From the NCBI RefSeq assembly GCF_023073915.1, contig NZ_JADPKK010000020.1, positions 1-64,000 of the forward strand: DNA of 64,000 nucleotides. Direction: 5' to 3'. Shown piece by piece: positions 28,007 through 36,749 of the stretch. A program made the position numbers and the translations under genes. Origin of the DNA: Bradyrhizobium sp. 149. Lineage in GTDB: Bacteria; Pseudomonadota; Alphaproteobacteria; Rhizobiales; Xanthobacteraceae. Below the pieces are notes generated by a model. The model searched no databases, was not told the DNA's origin, and saw only the letters and a program-made list of their open reading frames with translations. The first letter of the stretch is position 1. Every line of letters starts with the position of its first letter.

Positions 28007-28510
28007 TCACATCTCCTCTCGCCCCAGCTCGAACGGGTCCTCGCCACCGGCACGCTTCTTCTTTTTCGAGCGCTGCCAGACCACACCGGGAAAGCCTTTC
28101 AGCGGCACCAGCGGCTCGCCGGTATAGGCCCATTCCTGCAGCTCTTCGATCGCGATGTGATAGAGTGGCTGGCGGCCGGTGCGTTCCTTGAACAGCGCGC
28201 GGGGAATGTTGACCATGTGCGGCCCGCGCGGGCGCTCGTACGTGATCGGCGTGCCGCAATGCGCGCAGAAGCTGCGCGCGGTCTTCGTTGCCTTGTCCTC
28301 GTAGCGGGTCAGCGCCGTCTTGCCTGCGGTGATGCGAAACCGCTTCTTCCAGCTCCCGACGTAGGTCGCATAGGCAGCACCGTGGGCGCGGCGGCTGGCG
28401 GCGGAGTGATCGTGCCAGGCCCAGCGTGCCGGGACGTCGATCTCGAAGGTGACCTTGCCGCACAGGCATTGGCCGGTGGCAATTCCTGCGGCGGCTGCGG
28501 CTTTGGCCAT
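28007..28510 (-). CDS. GFA-fold zinc protein lacking the catalytic cysteines
   Basis: The 167-residue protein keeps the structural zinc site of the GFA family (glutathione-dependent formaldehyde-activating fold): Cys15 and Cys17 in GQCLCGKVTFEID and Cys82 and Cys85 in FCAHCGTPITYER. The second cysteine cluster of the family, usually a CHCxxC stretch before RRATG, is replaced here by WHDHSAASRRAHGAA, with no cysteine. It is therefore unlikely to act on S-hydroxymethyl-glutathione in the usual way. The ATG at 28510 has a purine-rich GGGAGAGAG upstream; the longer frame to 29008 runs through dispersed repeats and is not coding. It lies 108 bases downstream of the benzoylformate-decarboxylase-like gene on the opposite reading order, same strand. 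Confidence 0.78.
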   Translation of the reverse strand: MAKAAAAAGIATGQCLCGKVTFEIDVPARWAWHDHSAASRRAHGAAYATYVGSWKKRFRITAGKTALTRYEDKATKTARSFCAHCGTPITYERPRGPHMVNIPRALFKERTGRQPLYHIAIEELQEWAYTGEPLVPLKGFPGVVWQRSKKKKRAGGEDPFELGREEM

Positions 28511-28524
28511 GGGACTCTCTCCCT

Positions 28525-28604
28525 CGTCATTGCGAGCGCAGCGAAGCCATCCAGACCGTCCCTGCGGAAATATCCTGGATTGCGTCACGGCGCTCGCAAT
28601 GACG
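28525..28604. repeat. Palindromic dispersed repeat, copy 2 of 3
   Basis: The outer arms CGTCATTGCGAGCG (28525-28538) and CGCTCGCAATGACG (28591-28604) are exact complements. The inner part is a degenerate version of copies 1 and 3. It is 14 bases upstream of the GFA-like start codon. Confidence 0.88.
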
Positions 28605-29340
28605 AGATTGGGGCAACTGCATCGCTGTTTCAATGGGCCGTCCAGATCGCAGACACGCCTTCGCGTTCTCGCGGCGGGTTTCGCCCGAGCTTTACGGTTT
28701 GGTTCGCGCTCTCTGAAGCCAAGGGCGCAGGGAAGGCCGGGCGCGGGCGGCACCCGTTGGTCCGTGCGCCACAAGAGTGCACACGGGGTGGACCGATGGG
28801 TGGCCGATCGCCCGGCCTTCCCTGCGCGGATGGTTTTAACGGTGTCCTTCGTGCTCTCCTCGGGGAGCGATGCACTATTGCCCCCGTCGCCCCGCCGATG
28901 ACTGATGCGCGTGCCCGGTCGGGCCGCCACATCACCGCGACGCTTGACGCACAGACCCCGGGCGTCAGGACCACACGACTTCTCCGTCCGCGGACAGTCC
29001 CACCCCAATCGTCAAGGGCTTGCGTGTGCTCACCCCTGATGACCGACAGGCCCGCTCTCCAGCGCCGTGTCGTACCGCGTCGCGTGAGGACTCACGGTTG
29101 CCCGCCCTGTCGTCACGCCGCCCGCGCCGACGCTGCCGCGTCCACCGCCACCCGGCCCGCAGTCGTGACGATCGCGAACGCCCCTTTGGCAGGGCCAGGA
29201 TGAGCGCTGTATGCCACAAATCCGAAATTCGGAAAAGTGAAATATTTTTGCGCGGAGGGCTTGACCGGGTGTTTTGCCCGACGCCTTGCGGGTGTCGGCC
29301 GCGCACGGCGAGCGGGCTTGGGGCAAGCCCGGGACCACAT
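28605..29340. other. Gene-free dispersed-repeat block
   Basis: This 736-base stretch has no convincing gene. It is bounded on both sides by copies of the same palindromic repeat. Its minus-strand frame contains the phrase RTEKSCGPDARGLCVK, which I remember as a recurring spurious translation in many Bradyrhizobium genomes, and the part near 29200-29260 translates on the minus strand to another recurrent false product. Both point to long dispersed intergenic repeats. A block around 29215-29255 is unusually AT-rich (AAAAGTGAAATATTTTTGCG). Confidence 0.6.
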
Positions 29341-29422
29341 CGTCATTGCGAGCGCAGCGAAGCAACCCAGACTGTCTCTGCGGAAAAAGATTCTGGGTTG
29401 CTTCGCTTCGCTCGCAATGACG
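29341..29422. repeat. Palindromic dispersed repeat, copy 3 of 3
   Basis: CGTCATTGCGAGCG (29341-29354) pairs exactly with CGCTCGCAATGACG (29409-29422), and the inner arms GAAGCAACCCAG and CTGGGTTGCTTC also match. It ends 21 bases from the stop codon of the OYE-family gene and may help end its transcript. Confidence 0.88.
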
Positions 29423-29442
29423 GAAATGGGCGACGGAAAAGC

Positions 29443-30570
29443 TTAGGCCGGCGTCAGCTCGTCATACATCGGATAGTCCGTATACCCCCTCTCCTCGCCG
29501 CCGTAGAACGTCGCACGGTTATACGGCGTGAGAGGGTAATCGTGCTGCAGGCGGCGGGGTAGATCGGGGTTGGAGATGAAGATGCGGCCGAAGGCGATGA
29601 TGTCGGCGTGCCCCTCCGCGATCGCGGCGTTCGCCGTCTCGCCCGCAAACCCGCCCGCGGTCATCAGCACGCCGCTGTAGAGCGGGCGGAACAGCAGCAT
29701 TGCCGACGGCACGTTCTGCCAATTGACTTCGGCGCGCCCCGAGCCGCTGGAGCGCGGCTCGATGAAATGCAGATAGGCAAGACCGAACTTGTCGAGCGCC
29801 TTCACCACATGCGTGTAGAGCGGCATCGGATCGGGCTCGCCGGAATCGTTGGCGATGCCGTGGGGCGACAGCCGCACGCCGACCCGGCCCGCGCCCCAGA
29901 CGTCGATCGCGGCCTGCGTCACTTCGAGCAGAAGCCGCGCGCGCTTCTCGATCGAACCGCCATATCGATCGGTGCGCTGGTTGCTGCGTGATTGCAGGAA
30001 TTGCTCGAGCAGATAGCCGTTGGCGCCGTGGATCTCGACGCCGTCGAAGCCGGCAGCCAGCGCGTTCTTCGCGCCCTGCCTGAAGGCCTCGACGATGCCC
30101 TTGACCTCTTCGGTCTCCAGCGCGCGCGGCGTCTCATAGTCGGAGATATTGCCGTCGGCGGTCATTGCCTTGATGCCTTCGGCCCTGATCGGGATCGCCG
30201 AGGCGGAGACCGGCAGCTCACCGCCGTGGAAGGAGGAATGCGAGACGCGACCGACATGCCAGAGCTGGAGAAAGATGATCCCGCCCCTGGCATGCACGGC
30301 ATCGACCACCTTGCGCCAGCCCGCGATCTGCGTCTCCGAATAGATGCCGGGCGTCGCCGGATTGCCGCGGCCGTGCGAGAGCACGGGCGAGGCCTCGGCG
30401 ATGATCAGGCCGCCTTCGGTGGCGCGCTGACCGTAATATTCGGCGTTGAGCGGCCGCGGCGAAAAGCTCTCGCGCTCGGCCCGCATGCGCGTCAACGGCG
30501 CCATCGCGACGCGATGCGCGAGCTTGTACGGACCGACCTGCAACGGTTGAAACAGCGCCTCGAATTTCAT
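29443..30570 (-). CDS. Old-yellow-enzyme family alkene reductase (NemA type)
   Basis: The 375-residue FMN enzyme has the OYE TIM-barrel signatures: NAEYYGQRATEGGLIIAEA, FLQLWHVGRVSH, and HGANGYLLEQFLQSRSNQR with the substrate-binding His/Asn pair and the SRSNxRxDxYGGS continuation. NemA/OYE proteins reduce activated C=C bonds, nitro-esters or N-ethylmaleimide with NAD(P)H. The ATG at 30570 begins the usual FEALFQPLQVG-type N-terminus. It is transcribed alone, 118 bases downstream of the aldehyde dehydrogenase gene on the same strand. Confidence 0.93.
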   Translation of the reverse strand: MKFEALFQPLQVGPYKLAHRVAMAPLTRMRAERESFSPRPLNAEYYGQRATEGGLIIAEASPVLSHGRGNPATPGIYSETQIAGWRKVVDAVHARGGIIFLQLWHVGRVSHSSFHGGELPVSASAIPIRAEGIKAMTADGNISDYETPRALETEEVKGIVEAFRQGAKNALAAGFDGVEIHGANGYLLEQFLQSRSNQRTDRYGGSIEKRARLLLEVTQAAIDVWGAGRVGVRLSPHGIANDSGEPDPMPLYTHVVKALDKFGLAYLHFIEPRSSGSGRAEVNWQNVPSAMLLFRPLYSGVLMTAGGFAGETANAAIAEGHADIIAFGRIFISNPDLPRRLQHDYPLTPYNRATFYGGEERGYTDYPMYDELTPA

Positions 30571-30688
30571 GGGGGCCCCGAATGGCTAAGGAAGGATGCG
30601 TATCATATAGCGAGGGGCGGCTACCGAAAAAGGCGCCACCCCTGCAAAAGCAGATATTCCCTGCCGCGGAACGCGGGCAAGAGCAGTG

Positions 30689-32185
30689 CTAGGCCGTCTT
30701 GATCCACACCGCCTTCACGTTGAGATATTCCTCGACGTGCTGCTTGCCGGATTCGCGGCCGTAGCCACTCATCTTGTAGCCGCCGAAGGGCACGGCCGGG
30801 TCCATCGCCTGGTAGCAATTCACCCACACCGAACCGGCACGCAGACTCTTTGCAACCGCATGCGCCTTGCTGACGTCGCGCGTCCACAGGCCCGAGCCCA
30901 GACCGAACGTGGTGGCGTTGGCGCGCTTGACCAGTTCGTCCATGTCCTTGAACGCGATCGCCGAAATGACCGGACCAAAGATCTCCTCCTGCGCGATGCG
31001 CATGTCGTCCTGGACGCCCGCGAACACCGTCGGCGAGACGAAGAAGCCCTTTGACAGCGCGCCTTCCGTGACGCGGCCACCGCCGGCGAGCGCCTTGGCG
31101 CCTTCCTTCTGGCCGATGTCGAGATAGCTGGTGACGCGCTCGAGCTGCTGCTCGGACACCAGCGGTCCGATCTGGGTGTTGGGATCGAGACCATTGCCGA
31201 CCTGCAGCTTCTTGCCGAACTCGGCGACGCGGCCGACGAATTCCTCGTAGATCGACTGCTCGACGAACAGCCGCGTGCCGGCGCTGCAGATCTGCCCCGA
31301 ATTGGCGAACACCGCCATCGCGGCGCCCGGCACGGCAGCATCGAGATCGGCATCCGCGAACACGATGTCCGGCGACTTGCCGCCGAGCTCGAGCGAGACA
31401 CGCTTGAGGTTGCCGGCCGAGGCACGGATGATCGACTGGCCCGTGACATGCGAGCCGGTGAAGGCAACCTTGTCGACGTCGTGGTGCGAGGCAAGCGCGG
31501 CGCCCGCGGTCTCGCCATAGCCGGGCACCACGTTAATGACGCCGGGCGGCACGCCCGCTTCCAGCGCGAGCTCGGCGATGCGCAGCGAGGTCAGCGGCGC
31601 TTCTTCGGCCGGCTTGAGCACCACGGTGCAACCCGTCGCGATCGCCGGACCGATCTTCCAGATCGTCGCAGTCAGCGGACCATTCCAGGGAATGATGGCG
31701 CCGACGACGCCGATCGGTTCCTTCAGCGTGTAGGAGAAGATCTCGCCGGGCAGCGAGTTCTCGATCGTCTCGCCGTGGATCGCGGTGGTCTGGCCGGCAT
31801 AATAGCGCAGCATGCCGACGGCGCGTAGGCGATAGGCGCGGGTGCGGCTGAGCGGCGCGCCCATGTCGAGCGTGTCGAGCTGCGACAATTCGTCGAAATT
31901 CTTCTCGACGAGGTCGGCGAGCTTGAGCAGCAGGTTCTGCCGCTCGAACGGCTTGACCTTGCTCCACGGCCCTTCGAAGGCGCGGCGGGCGGCAGCGACT
32001 GCGCGGTCGATGTCTTCCTTGTCCCCCTCGGCAACGGTTGCGAGCAGCTCGCCGATCGCGGGGTTGTGGGTCTCGAAGCGCTTGCCGGAGGCAGCATCGA
32101 CCCACTTCCCGTCGATCAGCATCTGCTTGTAGGACCCGTTCGCGAACGGATGGCGCGTGATCGGAATAGCCTGCGACACAGCCAT
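30689..32185 (-). CDS. NAD(P)-dependent aldehyde dehydrogenase
   Basis: The 498-residue protein is a class-1-like ALDH. The catalytic Glu lies in LELGGKSPDIVFADADLD, the nucleophilic Cys in FANSGQICSAGTRLFVE, and IIPWNGPLTATIWKIGPAIA forms part of the cofactor site. The ATG at 32185 has AGGGAG about ten bases upstream and is chosen over a TTG six codons earlier. The Gly-Gln-Ile-Cys core is that of benzaldehyde and general aldehyde dehydrogenases. It is divergent from the frameshifted SDR gene; a role in aromatic or aliphatic aldehyde oxidation is expected. Confidence 0.92.
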   Translation of the reverse strand: MAVSQAIPITRHPFANGSYKQMLIDGKWVDAASGKRFETHNPAIGELLATVAEGDKEDIDRAVAAARRAFEGPWSKVKPFERQNLLLKLADLVEKNFDELSQLDTLDMGAPLSRTRAYRLRAVGMLRYYAGQTTAIHGETIENSLPGEIFSYTLKEPIGVVGAIIPWNGPLTATIWKIGPAIATGCTVVLKPAEEAPLTSLRIAELALEAGVPPGVINVVPGYGETAGAALASHHDVDKVAFTGSHVTGQSIIRASAGNLKRVSLELGGKSPDIVFADADLDAAVPGAAMAVFANSGQICSAGTRLFVEQSIYEEFVGRVAEFGKKLQVGNGLDPNTQIGPLVSEQQLERVTSYLDIGQKEGAKALAGGGRVTEGALSKGFFVSPTVFAGVQDDMRIAQEEIFGPVISAIAFKDMDELVKRANATTFGLGSGLWTRDVSKAHAVAKSLRAGSVWVNCYQAMDPAVPFGGYKMSGYGRESGKQHVEEYLNVKAVWIKTA

Positions 32186-32378
32186 GGCTGCACTCCCTGT
32201 CAAATGGATGATTGGTTCGATCTGCGCGGATCGTCAGGTCGATAGAATACTGCGATGCCGGAGAGGCGTAAAGGAGAGGCGTAAAGTCGGCGCGGAACGA
32301 AGACCTCCCATGCCGACTTGTGCAGGGTCGCGCGAGTGCCATGTTATAGCTCGACTGCACCCCTCCCGGAGACGATCC

Positions 32379-33223
32379 ATGCAGCACCCCACCATCGTTA
32401 AAGACAATGTTGCCGTGATCACCGGCGGCGCGTCCGGCATCGGATTTGCCGCCGCCGCGGCCTTCGCGCGCGCCGGCATGAAGGTGTGCATCGCCGACGT
32501 GGATCAGGCGCGGCTGGCGGAAGCCGCAGCAAGGCTCTCATCCGTCACGTCCGCCACACATGTGATGAGCTTCGCGGTTGATGTCAGCAAGGTCGAGAGC
32601 GTAGCGGAACTGGAGCGCGCCGTGCGCGAGCGCTTCGGCGGCACCGACATCCTCATGAACAATGCGGGTATCCAGCCGGGCAGCACGCTGTTCGGCGAAC
32701 CCGACAATTGGCAGCGCATCATCGCTGTCAACATGTGGGGCATCATCAACGGCTCGCGCATCTTCGCGCCCAGCATGATCGCGCGCGGCAGGGCCGGCCT
32801 CATCATCAACACCGGCTCGAAGCAGGGCATCACCACCCCGCCGGCGACCCCGCTTACAACGTCTCCAAGGCCGGCGTGAAGGCATTCACGGAAGCGCTCC
32901 AGCACGAACTGCGCAACACCAGGGATTGCCGCATCACCGCGCATCTGCTGATTCCCGGCTTCGTCTTTACGGGCCTTACCGCGAAGGGCCGCACGGAGAA
33001 ACCAGCGGGCGCCTGGACGGCTGAGCAGACCGTGGATTTCATGCTGGCGCGGCTGGAGGCCGGCGATTTCTACATCCTGTGCCCGGACAACGACGTCCCG
33101 CGCGCACTCGACGAGAAGCGCATGCTGTGGGCTGCCGGTGACATCGTGGAGAACCGACCGCCGCTGTCACGCTGGCATCCGGACCATGCGGATGCATTCG
33201 CGAAGTTTGTGAAGGGGAAGTAG
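32379..33223 (+). pseudogene. Short-chain dehydrogenase/reductase broken by a one-base frameshift
   Basis: The start (ATG 32379, CGGAGA upstream) and TGGASGIGFAAAAAFARAG cofactor motif, MNNAGIQ and MWGIINGSR blocks lie in one frame up to about 32840. The rest of the protein, including the catalytic YNVSK and the whole C-terminal half, continues in the next frame to the TAG at 33221-33223. One extra G in CCGCCGGCGACC near 32841-32846 would restore a 281-residue protein reading PPGDPAYNVSK. As written, the first frame ends 33 bases after the active-site region and lacks the Tyr/Lys, so the product would be dead. A single-base sequencing error in a G/C run is a real alternative. Confidence 0.85.
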
Positions 33224-33280
33224 GCTTGCGCCTCGCTCTCACTTCCTCGCCTCATCCTTACGGGGAGAGGTGAAGGCGGC

Positions 33281-33487
33281 CTACAGCGTTTCTTGCTGAT
33301 GCCCGCAATTTTTGCAGGCGAACTTGACGCGGCTCTGTCCCTTTGGCGCCTGCACCCGGTTCGGGGCGCCGCATTTGCCGCAGACAGCCTCGATGCGGGT
33401 TTCGCCCTGCTTGACGACGATCGTCTTCTTTTCCATGGATTCGCGGATCAGGCGCTCGGCCTCCTCACGCAGGGATTGTTTCGACAA
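33281..33487 (-). CDS. Small zinc-ribbon protein (68 aa)
   Basis: The protein has a charged helical N-terminus (KQSLREEAERLIRESMEKK) and two CxxC pairs (AVCGKCGAPN, residues 34-43, and FACKNCGHQQ), which should bind one zinc ion. No membrane segment is present. The ATG at 33487 fits the helix start. Function is unknown; it may be a nucleic-acid- or protein-binding adaptor. It lies between the SDR remnant and the Rieske gene on the opposite strand to the SDR. Confidence 0.8.
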   Translation of the reverse strand: MSKQSLREEAERLIRESMEKKTIVVKQGETRIEAVCGKCGAPNRVQAPKGQSRVKFACKNCGHQQETL

Positions 33488-33559
33488 AGCTCGTCTCCGC
33501 CTCTGAAAGCGCGAGAGCCATATCGCACTTGTGTCGGAATCACAATTGGCAATGCCGGT

Positions 33560-33973
33560 TCAGACCTCGACGATCACATAGCTGTCCTCGACGTGCACGG
33601 GAAACGTCTCGGCGACATACGGGCCTTTCTGGAGTTCCTCGCCGCGCTCCACCGCGACGGGATATGACCTTATCTTGATGCGCTTCGGGTCGAACCAGGA
33701 CTGGCCGTTGCGCATGTCGAACTCCCAGCCGTGCCAGGGGCAGCGCAGCATCTCGCCGACGCGCGAGCGCTGATAGATGCCGGGCTCGGGAGAGGTCAGC
33801 CGCGCCACACAGGCCGCTTTCTCCAGCGGCGCACCCTCGTGCGGGCAACGGTTCAGCAACGCGAAGAACTCGCCGTTGACGTGGAACACGACGATGTCGC
33901 GGCCGGCGACATCGACGACCTTGTTGCCGCCGGGTGGGATCTCCGAGGTGGACGCGACGATGTGACGGGCCAT
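33560..33973 (-). CDS. Rieske [2Fe-2S] ferredoxin-like protein
   Basis: The 137-residue protein has the two Rieske half-motifs: CPHEGAPLE (Cys-x-His near residues 43-45) and CPWHGWEFD (Cys-x2-His near 78-81). This matches soluble Rieske ferredoxins or the N-terminal part of ring-hydroxylating oxygenases. The two halves are separated by an insert of about 32 residues, longer than in the shortest ferredoxins. It starts at ATG 33973 with GAGGGG about ten bases upstream and lies 16 bases downstream of an amidohydrolase gene, so it belongs to that operon and is probably an electron carrier for an oxygenase. Confidence 0.88.
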   Translation of the reverse strand: MARHIVASTSEIPPGGNKVVDVAGRDIVVFHVNGEFFALLNRCPHEGAPLEKAACVARLTSPEPGIYQRSRVGEMLRCPWHGWEFDMRNGQSWFDPKRIKIRSYPVAVERGEELQKGPYVAETFPVHVEDSYVIVEV

Positions 33974-33989
33974 ACCGTTCAGACCCCTC

Positions 33990-35102
33990 TCAGAACTTGT
34001 AGACCGCGCGTGCATTGGTGCTGAAGATCTTTTTGCGCTCGGCTTCGGTCAGCGGTGTCTTGAAGGCGAAGCGCGGATCGTCGAAATCCCAGTGCGGATA
34101 ATCCGACGAGAACAAGAGACGATCGATGCCGACCCATTCGATCAGCGAGCGCAGGTGCCGGGCTTCGTCAGGCTCGTCGATCGGTTGCGTCGTGAACCAG
34201 AAATGCTCGCGCACATATTCCGACGGCTTGCGCTTGAGATGCGGCACCTCGCTGCGGAAGCGCTCAAAATGCTGGTCCATCCGCCACACCGCGGACGGGA
34301 TCCAGCCGAAGCCGCCCTCGATGAAGACGAACTTCAATTTTGGAAAGCGCTCCGGCACGCCCTCGATGACGAGGCTGGCAAGCTGCGCCGCAATGGTGTG
34401 CGCGTTAGACTGGTGCTCCTCGACATAATAGGACGGCCAGCCGCCACCGGTCGGCGCATGCCCGCCATAGCCGCCGACGTGGATGCCGAGCGGCAGACCT
34501 AGTTCTTGGGCACGCTCGTAGATCGGCCAATAGCGGCGGCGGCCGAGCGGCTCGTTGGCACGCGGCGAGACGTTGATCTGAATGTATTCGCCGATTTTCG
34601 CGCAGCGTTCGATCTCGGCGATGGCGAGATCAACGCCATCCTGGCCGACCAGGATCGAGGCCTTCAGGCGCGGGTCGCGATGCGACCAGAATGCCAGTTG
34701 CCAGTCGTTGATGGCACGCTGGATCGCGGCGCCGAATTCCAGGTTCTGCTGCGAGAAGATGAAGAGATCGAGCACCTGCAAGATCCCGAACTCGACATCG
34801 AGCGGATCGAGGTGCTGCTTCTGCATGAAGGCGAGATCCGAGCCGGGCGGCCCACCCGTCGGCGGCCAGGCATCGCGGCGCGCGATCAACGGCGAGGAGC
34901 GCGGATAGGGCGTGGTGAAAAGGTAGGGTGTGCGCAAATGGCTGCCGTATTCCTTCAGATGCTGTTGCCAGCGTTTTGGCAGAAATTCCTTGAGATCGTC
35001 GGACGAATGCAGGCTCGGATGGACGTCGCAATCGACGATGCGCAGCCGGGTCGCGGCGGGCTTTTCGTCTTCTCGCAGCGGGCGGTCGATGACGTCACTC
35101 AT
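33990..35102 (-). CDS. Amidohydro_2 family metal-dependent hydrolase/decarboxylase (first of pair)
   Basis: The 370-residue TIM-barrel protein belongs to the 2-amino-3-carboxymuconate semialdehyde decarboxylase-like group. It has the DCDVHPS metal site near its N-terminus, LGIHVGGYGG in the middle, and LLFSSDYPHWDFDDP with a catalytic Asp at the end. GGAGG lies six bases before the ATG at 35102, which is 14 bases from the stop of the neighbouring related gene. Members decarboxylate or hydrolyse aromatic carboxylates and lactones. With the Rieske gene it suggests an aromatic degradation operon. Confidence 0.88.
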   Translation of the reverse strand: MSDVIDRPLREDEKPAATRLRIVDCDVHPSLHSSDDLKEFLPKRWQQHLKEYGSHLRTPYLFTTPYPRSSPLIARRDAWPPTGGPPGSDLAFMQKQHLDPLDVEFGILQVLDLFIFSQQNLEFGAAIQRAINDWQLAFWSHRDPRLKASILVGQDGVDLAIAEIERCAKIGEYIQINVSPRANEPLGRRRYWPIYERAQELGLPLGIHVGGYGGHAPTGGGWPSYYVEEHQSNAHTIAAQLASLVIEGVPERFPKLKFVFIEGGFGWIPSAVWRMDQHFERFRSEVPHLKRKPSEYVREHFWFTTQPIDEPDEARHLRSLIEWVGIDRLLFSSDYPHWDFDDPRFAFKTPLTEAERKKIFSTNARAVYKF

Positions 35103-35116
35103 GCGAAACCTCCGGA

Positions 35117-36181
35117 TCAATTGGCGAGCGACAACCGCGGAAACGTCTCCAGCGGGTTGTCGACGCACATCTTCGAGATGATGCTGTTCGGTAGGTTCGG
35201 CGGGATCGGATCGTCGCCGTCGAACTGCCAATGCGGATAGTCGGACGCGAACAGGAACATCTTGTCAGAGCCGATCTGGTCGATGATCTCCTCGGCGCTT
35301 CTGGCGTCACCCGGCGCATCGAACGGCTGCATGGTGACGCGAAAATTGTCGCGGATGATCGCAGCCGGCTCGCGCTCGACCCAGGGCACCTCGACGCGTA
35401 CCCCGCGCCACGTCTTGTTGGCGCGCCACATGAAAGCCGGCAACCAGCTCACGCCTGACTCCATCAGCACGACCTTCAGGTCCGGAAACTTGCCGAACAC
35501 ACCCTCATAGATCAGGCTCAAGATCTGCGCCTGAAACGCCTGTGCCTCGACGAAGTAATATTCGTAGCGGTGCGACGGCCAGCCGGCCGAGCTCGGCGCC
35601 TGCCGGTATTGCGTGCCGGCATGGATCGCGAGCGGCAGCTTGTATTTCTCGGCGAGCCGATAGACCGGCCAGAAATGCCGCCGTCCCAGCAGCGTCTCGC
35701 CCTGCGCCAGCACGAGGATCGAGACGAAGCGGTTGTCGCCGGCGCGGCGCTCGATTTCCTCGACCGCCAGATCCGGGTCCTGCATCGGCACCACGATCGA
35801 GGCACGCAGGCGCGGATCGCGCGACAGCCATTCAGTAGCAATCCAGTCGTTGATAGCCTTGCAGAAATCGGCCGCCATGTAGGGGTCGAATACAGCCTGC
35901 GCCCCATACAGGACGTTGAGGATCGCGTGACTGGCACCGAGTTGCTCGAACGCGCCCTTCTGCGCCATGGCAAGGTCGGAGCCGGGCTTGGCGCCATTCG
36001 CCGGACGCCAGTCGGCGCGGCCGGTAAGCGGCATCCCCGGCGGATAGGAGGTGAGATCGAGCCCGTCGATGGCGCGACTCACCACCTGCTCTTTCCAGTG
36101 ATCGCTAAGATAGGGCAGCAGCGTCGTGCGCGTGCCACCAACCGCCGGGTGGATGTCGCAGTCGATCCGCGTCACCGCCAT
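35117..36181 (-). CDS. Amidohydro_2 family metal-dependent hydrolase/decarboxylase (second of pair)
   Basis: The 354-residue protein is a relative of its downstream neighbour: RIDCDIHPAVGG at the N-terminus, LPLAIHAGTQYRQ, LMESGVSWLPAFMWR and LFASDYPHWQFDGDDP. The ATG at 36181 has GAGGA shortly upstream. It is the first gene of the three-gene operon (this gene, second amidohydrolase, Rieske). The two enzymes probably act on related substrates or form a mixed complex, although the sequence does not show which. Confidence 0.88.
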   Translation of the reverse strand: MAVTRIDCDIHPAVGGTRTTLLPYLSDHWKEQVVSRAIDGLDLTSYPPGMPLTGRADWRPANGAKPGSDLAMAQKGAFEQLGASHAILNVLYGAQAVFDPYMAADFCKAINDWIATEWLSRDPRLRASIVVPMQDPDLAVEEIERRAGDNRFVSILVLAQGETLLGRRHFWPVYRLAEKYKLPLAIHAGTQYRQAPSSAGWPSHRYEYYFVEAQAFQAQILSLIYEGVFGKFPDLKVVLMESGVSWLPAFMWRANKTWRGVRVEVPWVEREPAAIIRDNFRVTMQPFDAPGDARSAEEIIDQIGSDKMFLFASDYPHWQFDGDDPIPPNLPNSIISKMCVDNPLETFPRLSLAN

Positions 36182-36433
36182 GAGCTTCCTCGCCGAGATA
36201 TTGTAAGCACATCTTATTATTGGCGGCGTTCTTTGTGCGCCGCCTGCGCAGAGTGCTCCGGCTGCCGCTGCTCCGCAAGGGCGCACGCCCGCGCGATCCG
36301 TCATGGCTCGGTTGCATTTCGCAGGCGCGATATGTTGCAGCGTTCCGGCAAATGAACAGAAGGAAGGGAACAGCGGATGATCCTGCATCCGCCGCTCCGC
36401 GTCATTCTCTGCTTTGTTCTCCTATGCGCTCAC

Positions 36434-36709
36434 TCAGGCTGCCTTGGAGACTTCCATCAGCAGACGCTCCGCCTTGGCATCCTCGATGCGGTTCACCATC
36501 CGGCTGCTCTCGTGATTATCGCGGACCGTCTTGGTCAGGGTGATGCAGGTCTGGATCAGCATGACGATGCCCATGGTGAGATAACCCTTCATCCAGAGGT
36601 CGATCGGCAGGAAGAAGATGCCGATGGCGATGAGGAAGGCGGAGGCTGCGAAGGACGCGTAAGTGAAGGTCACCCAGGCGCCGCTGTGGGGCTGGCCATT
36701 CTGGTTCAT
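36434..36709 (-). CDS. yiaA: YiaA/YiaB family small inner-membrane protein
   Basis: The 91-residue protein has two membrane helices (WVTFTYASFAASAFLIAIGIFF and MKGYLTMGIVMLIQTCITLTK, residues near 12-33 and 39-60) with a cytosolic tail. This is the two-helix YiaAB domain. Its start is 41 bases downstream of the PspA-like gene on the same strand, so the two form an operon. A GCGGATG/CATCCGC hairpin at 36373-36392 follows. Family function is not established; the pairing suggests envelope-stress protection. Confidence 0.87.
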   Translation of the reverse strand: MNQNGQPHSGAWVTFTYASFAASAFLIAIGIFFLPIDLWMKGYLTMGIVMLIQTCITLTKTVRDNHESSRMVNRIEDAKAERLLMEVSKAA

Positions 36710-36749
36710 GATGGTCTCCTGTTGGTTCGAATGATGATGGGGTTTGGAA

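Noticed and set aside
28511..29008. Upstream extension of the GFA-like frame
   Set aside because: It runs through the palindromic repeat and the dispersed-repeat block, and the RTEKSCGPDARG-type translation is a recurrent spurious product.
26138..29422. Palindromic repeats considered as ends of an insertion sequence
   Set aside because: No transposase frame lies between the copies and no target-site duplication is visible.
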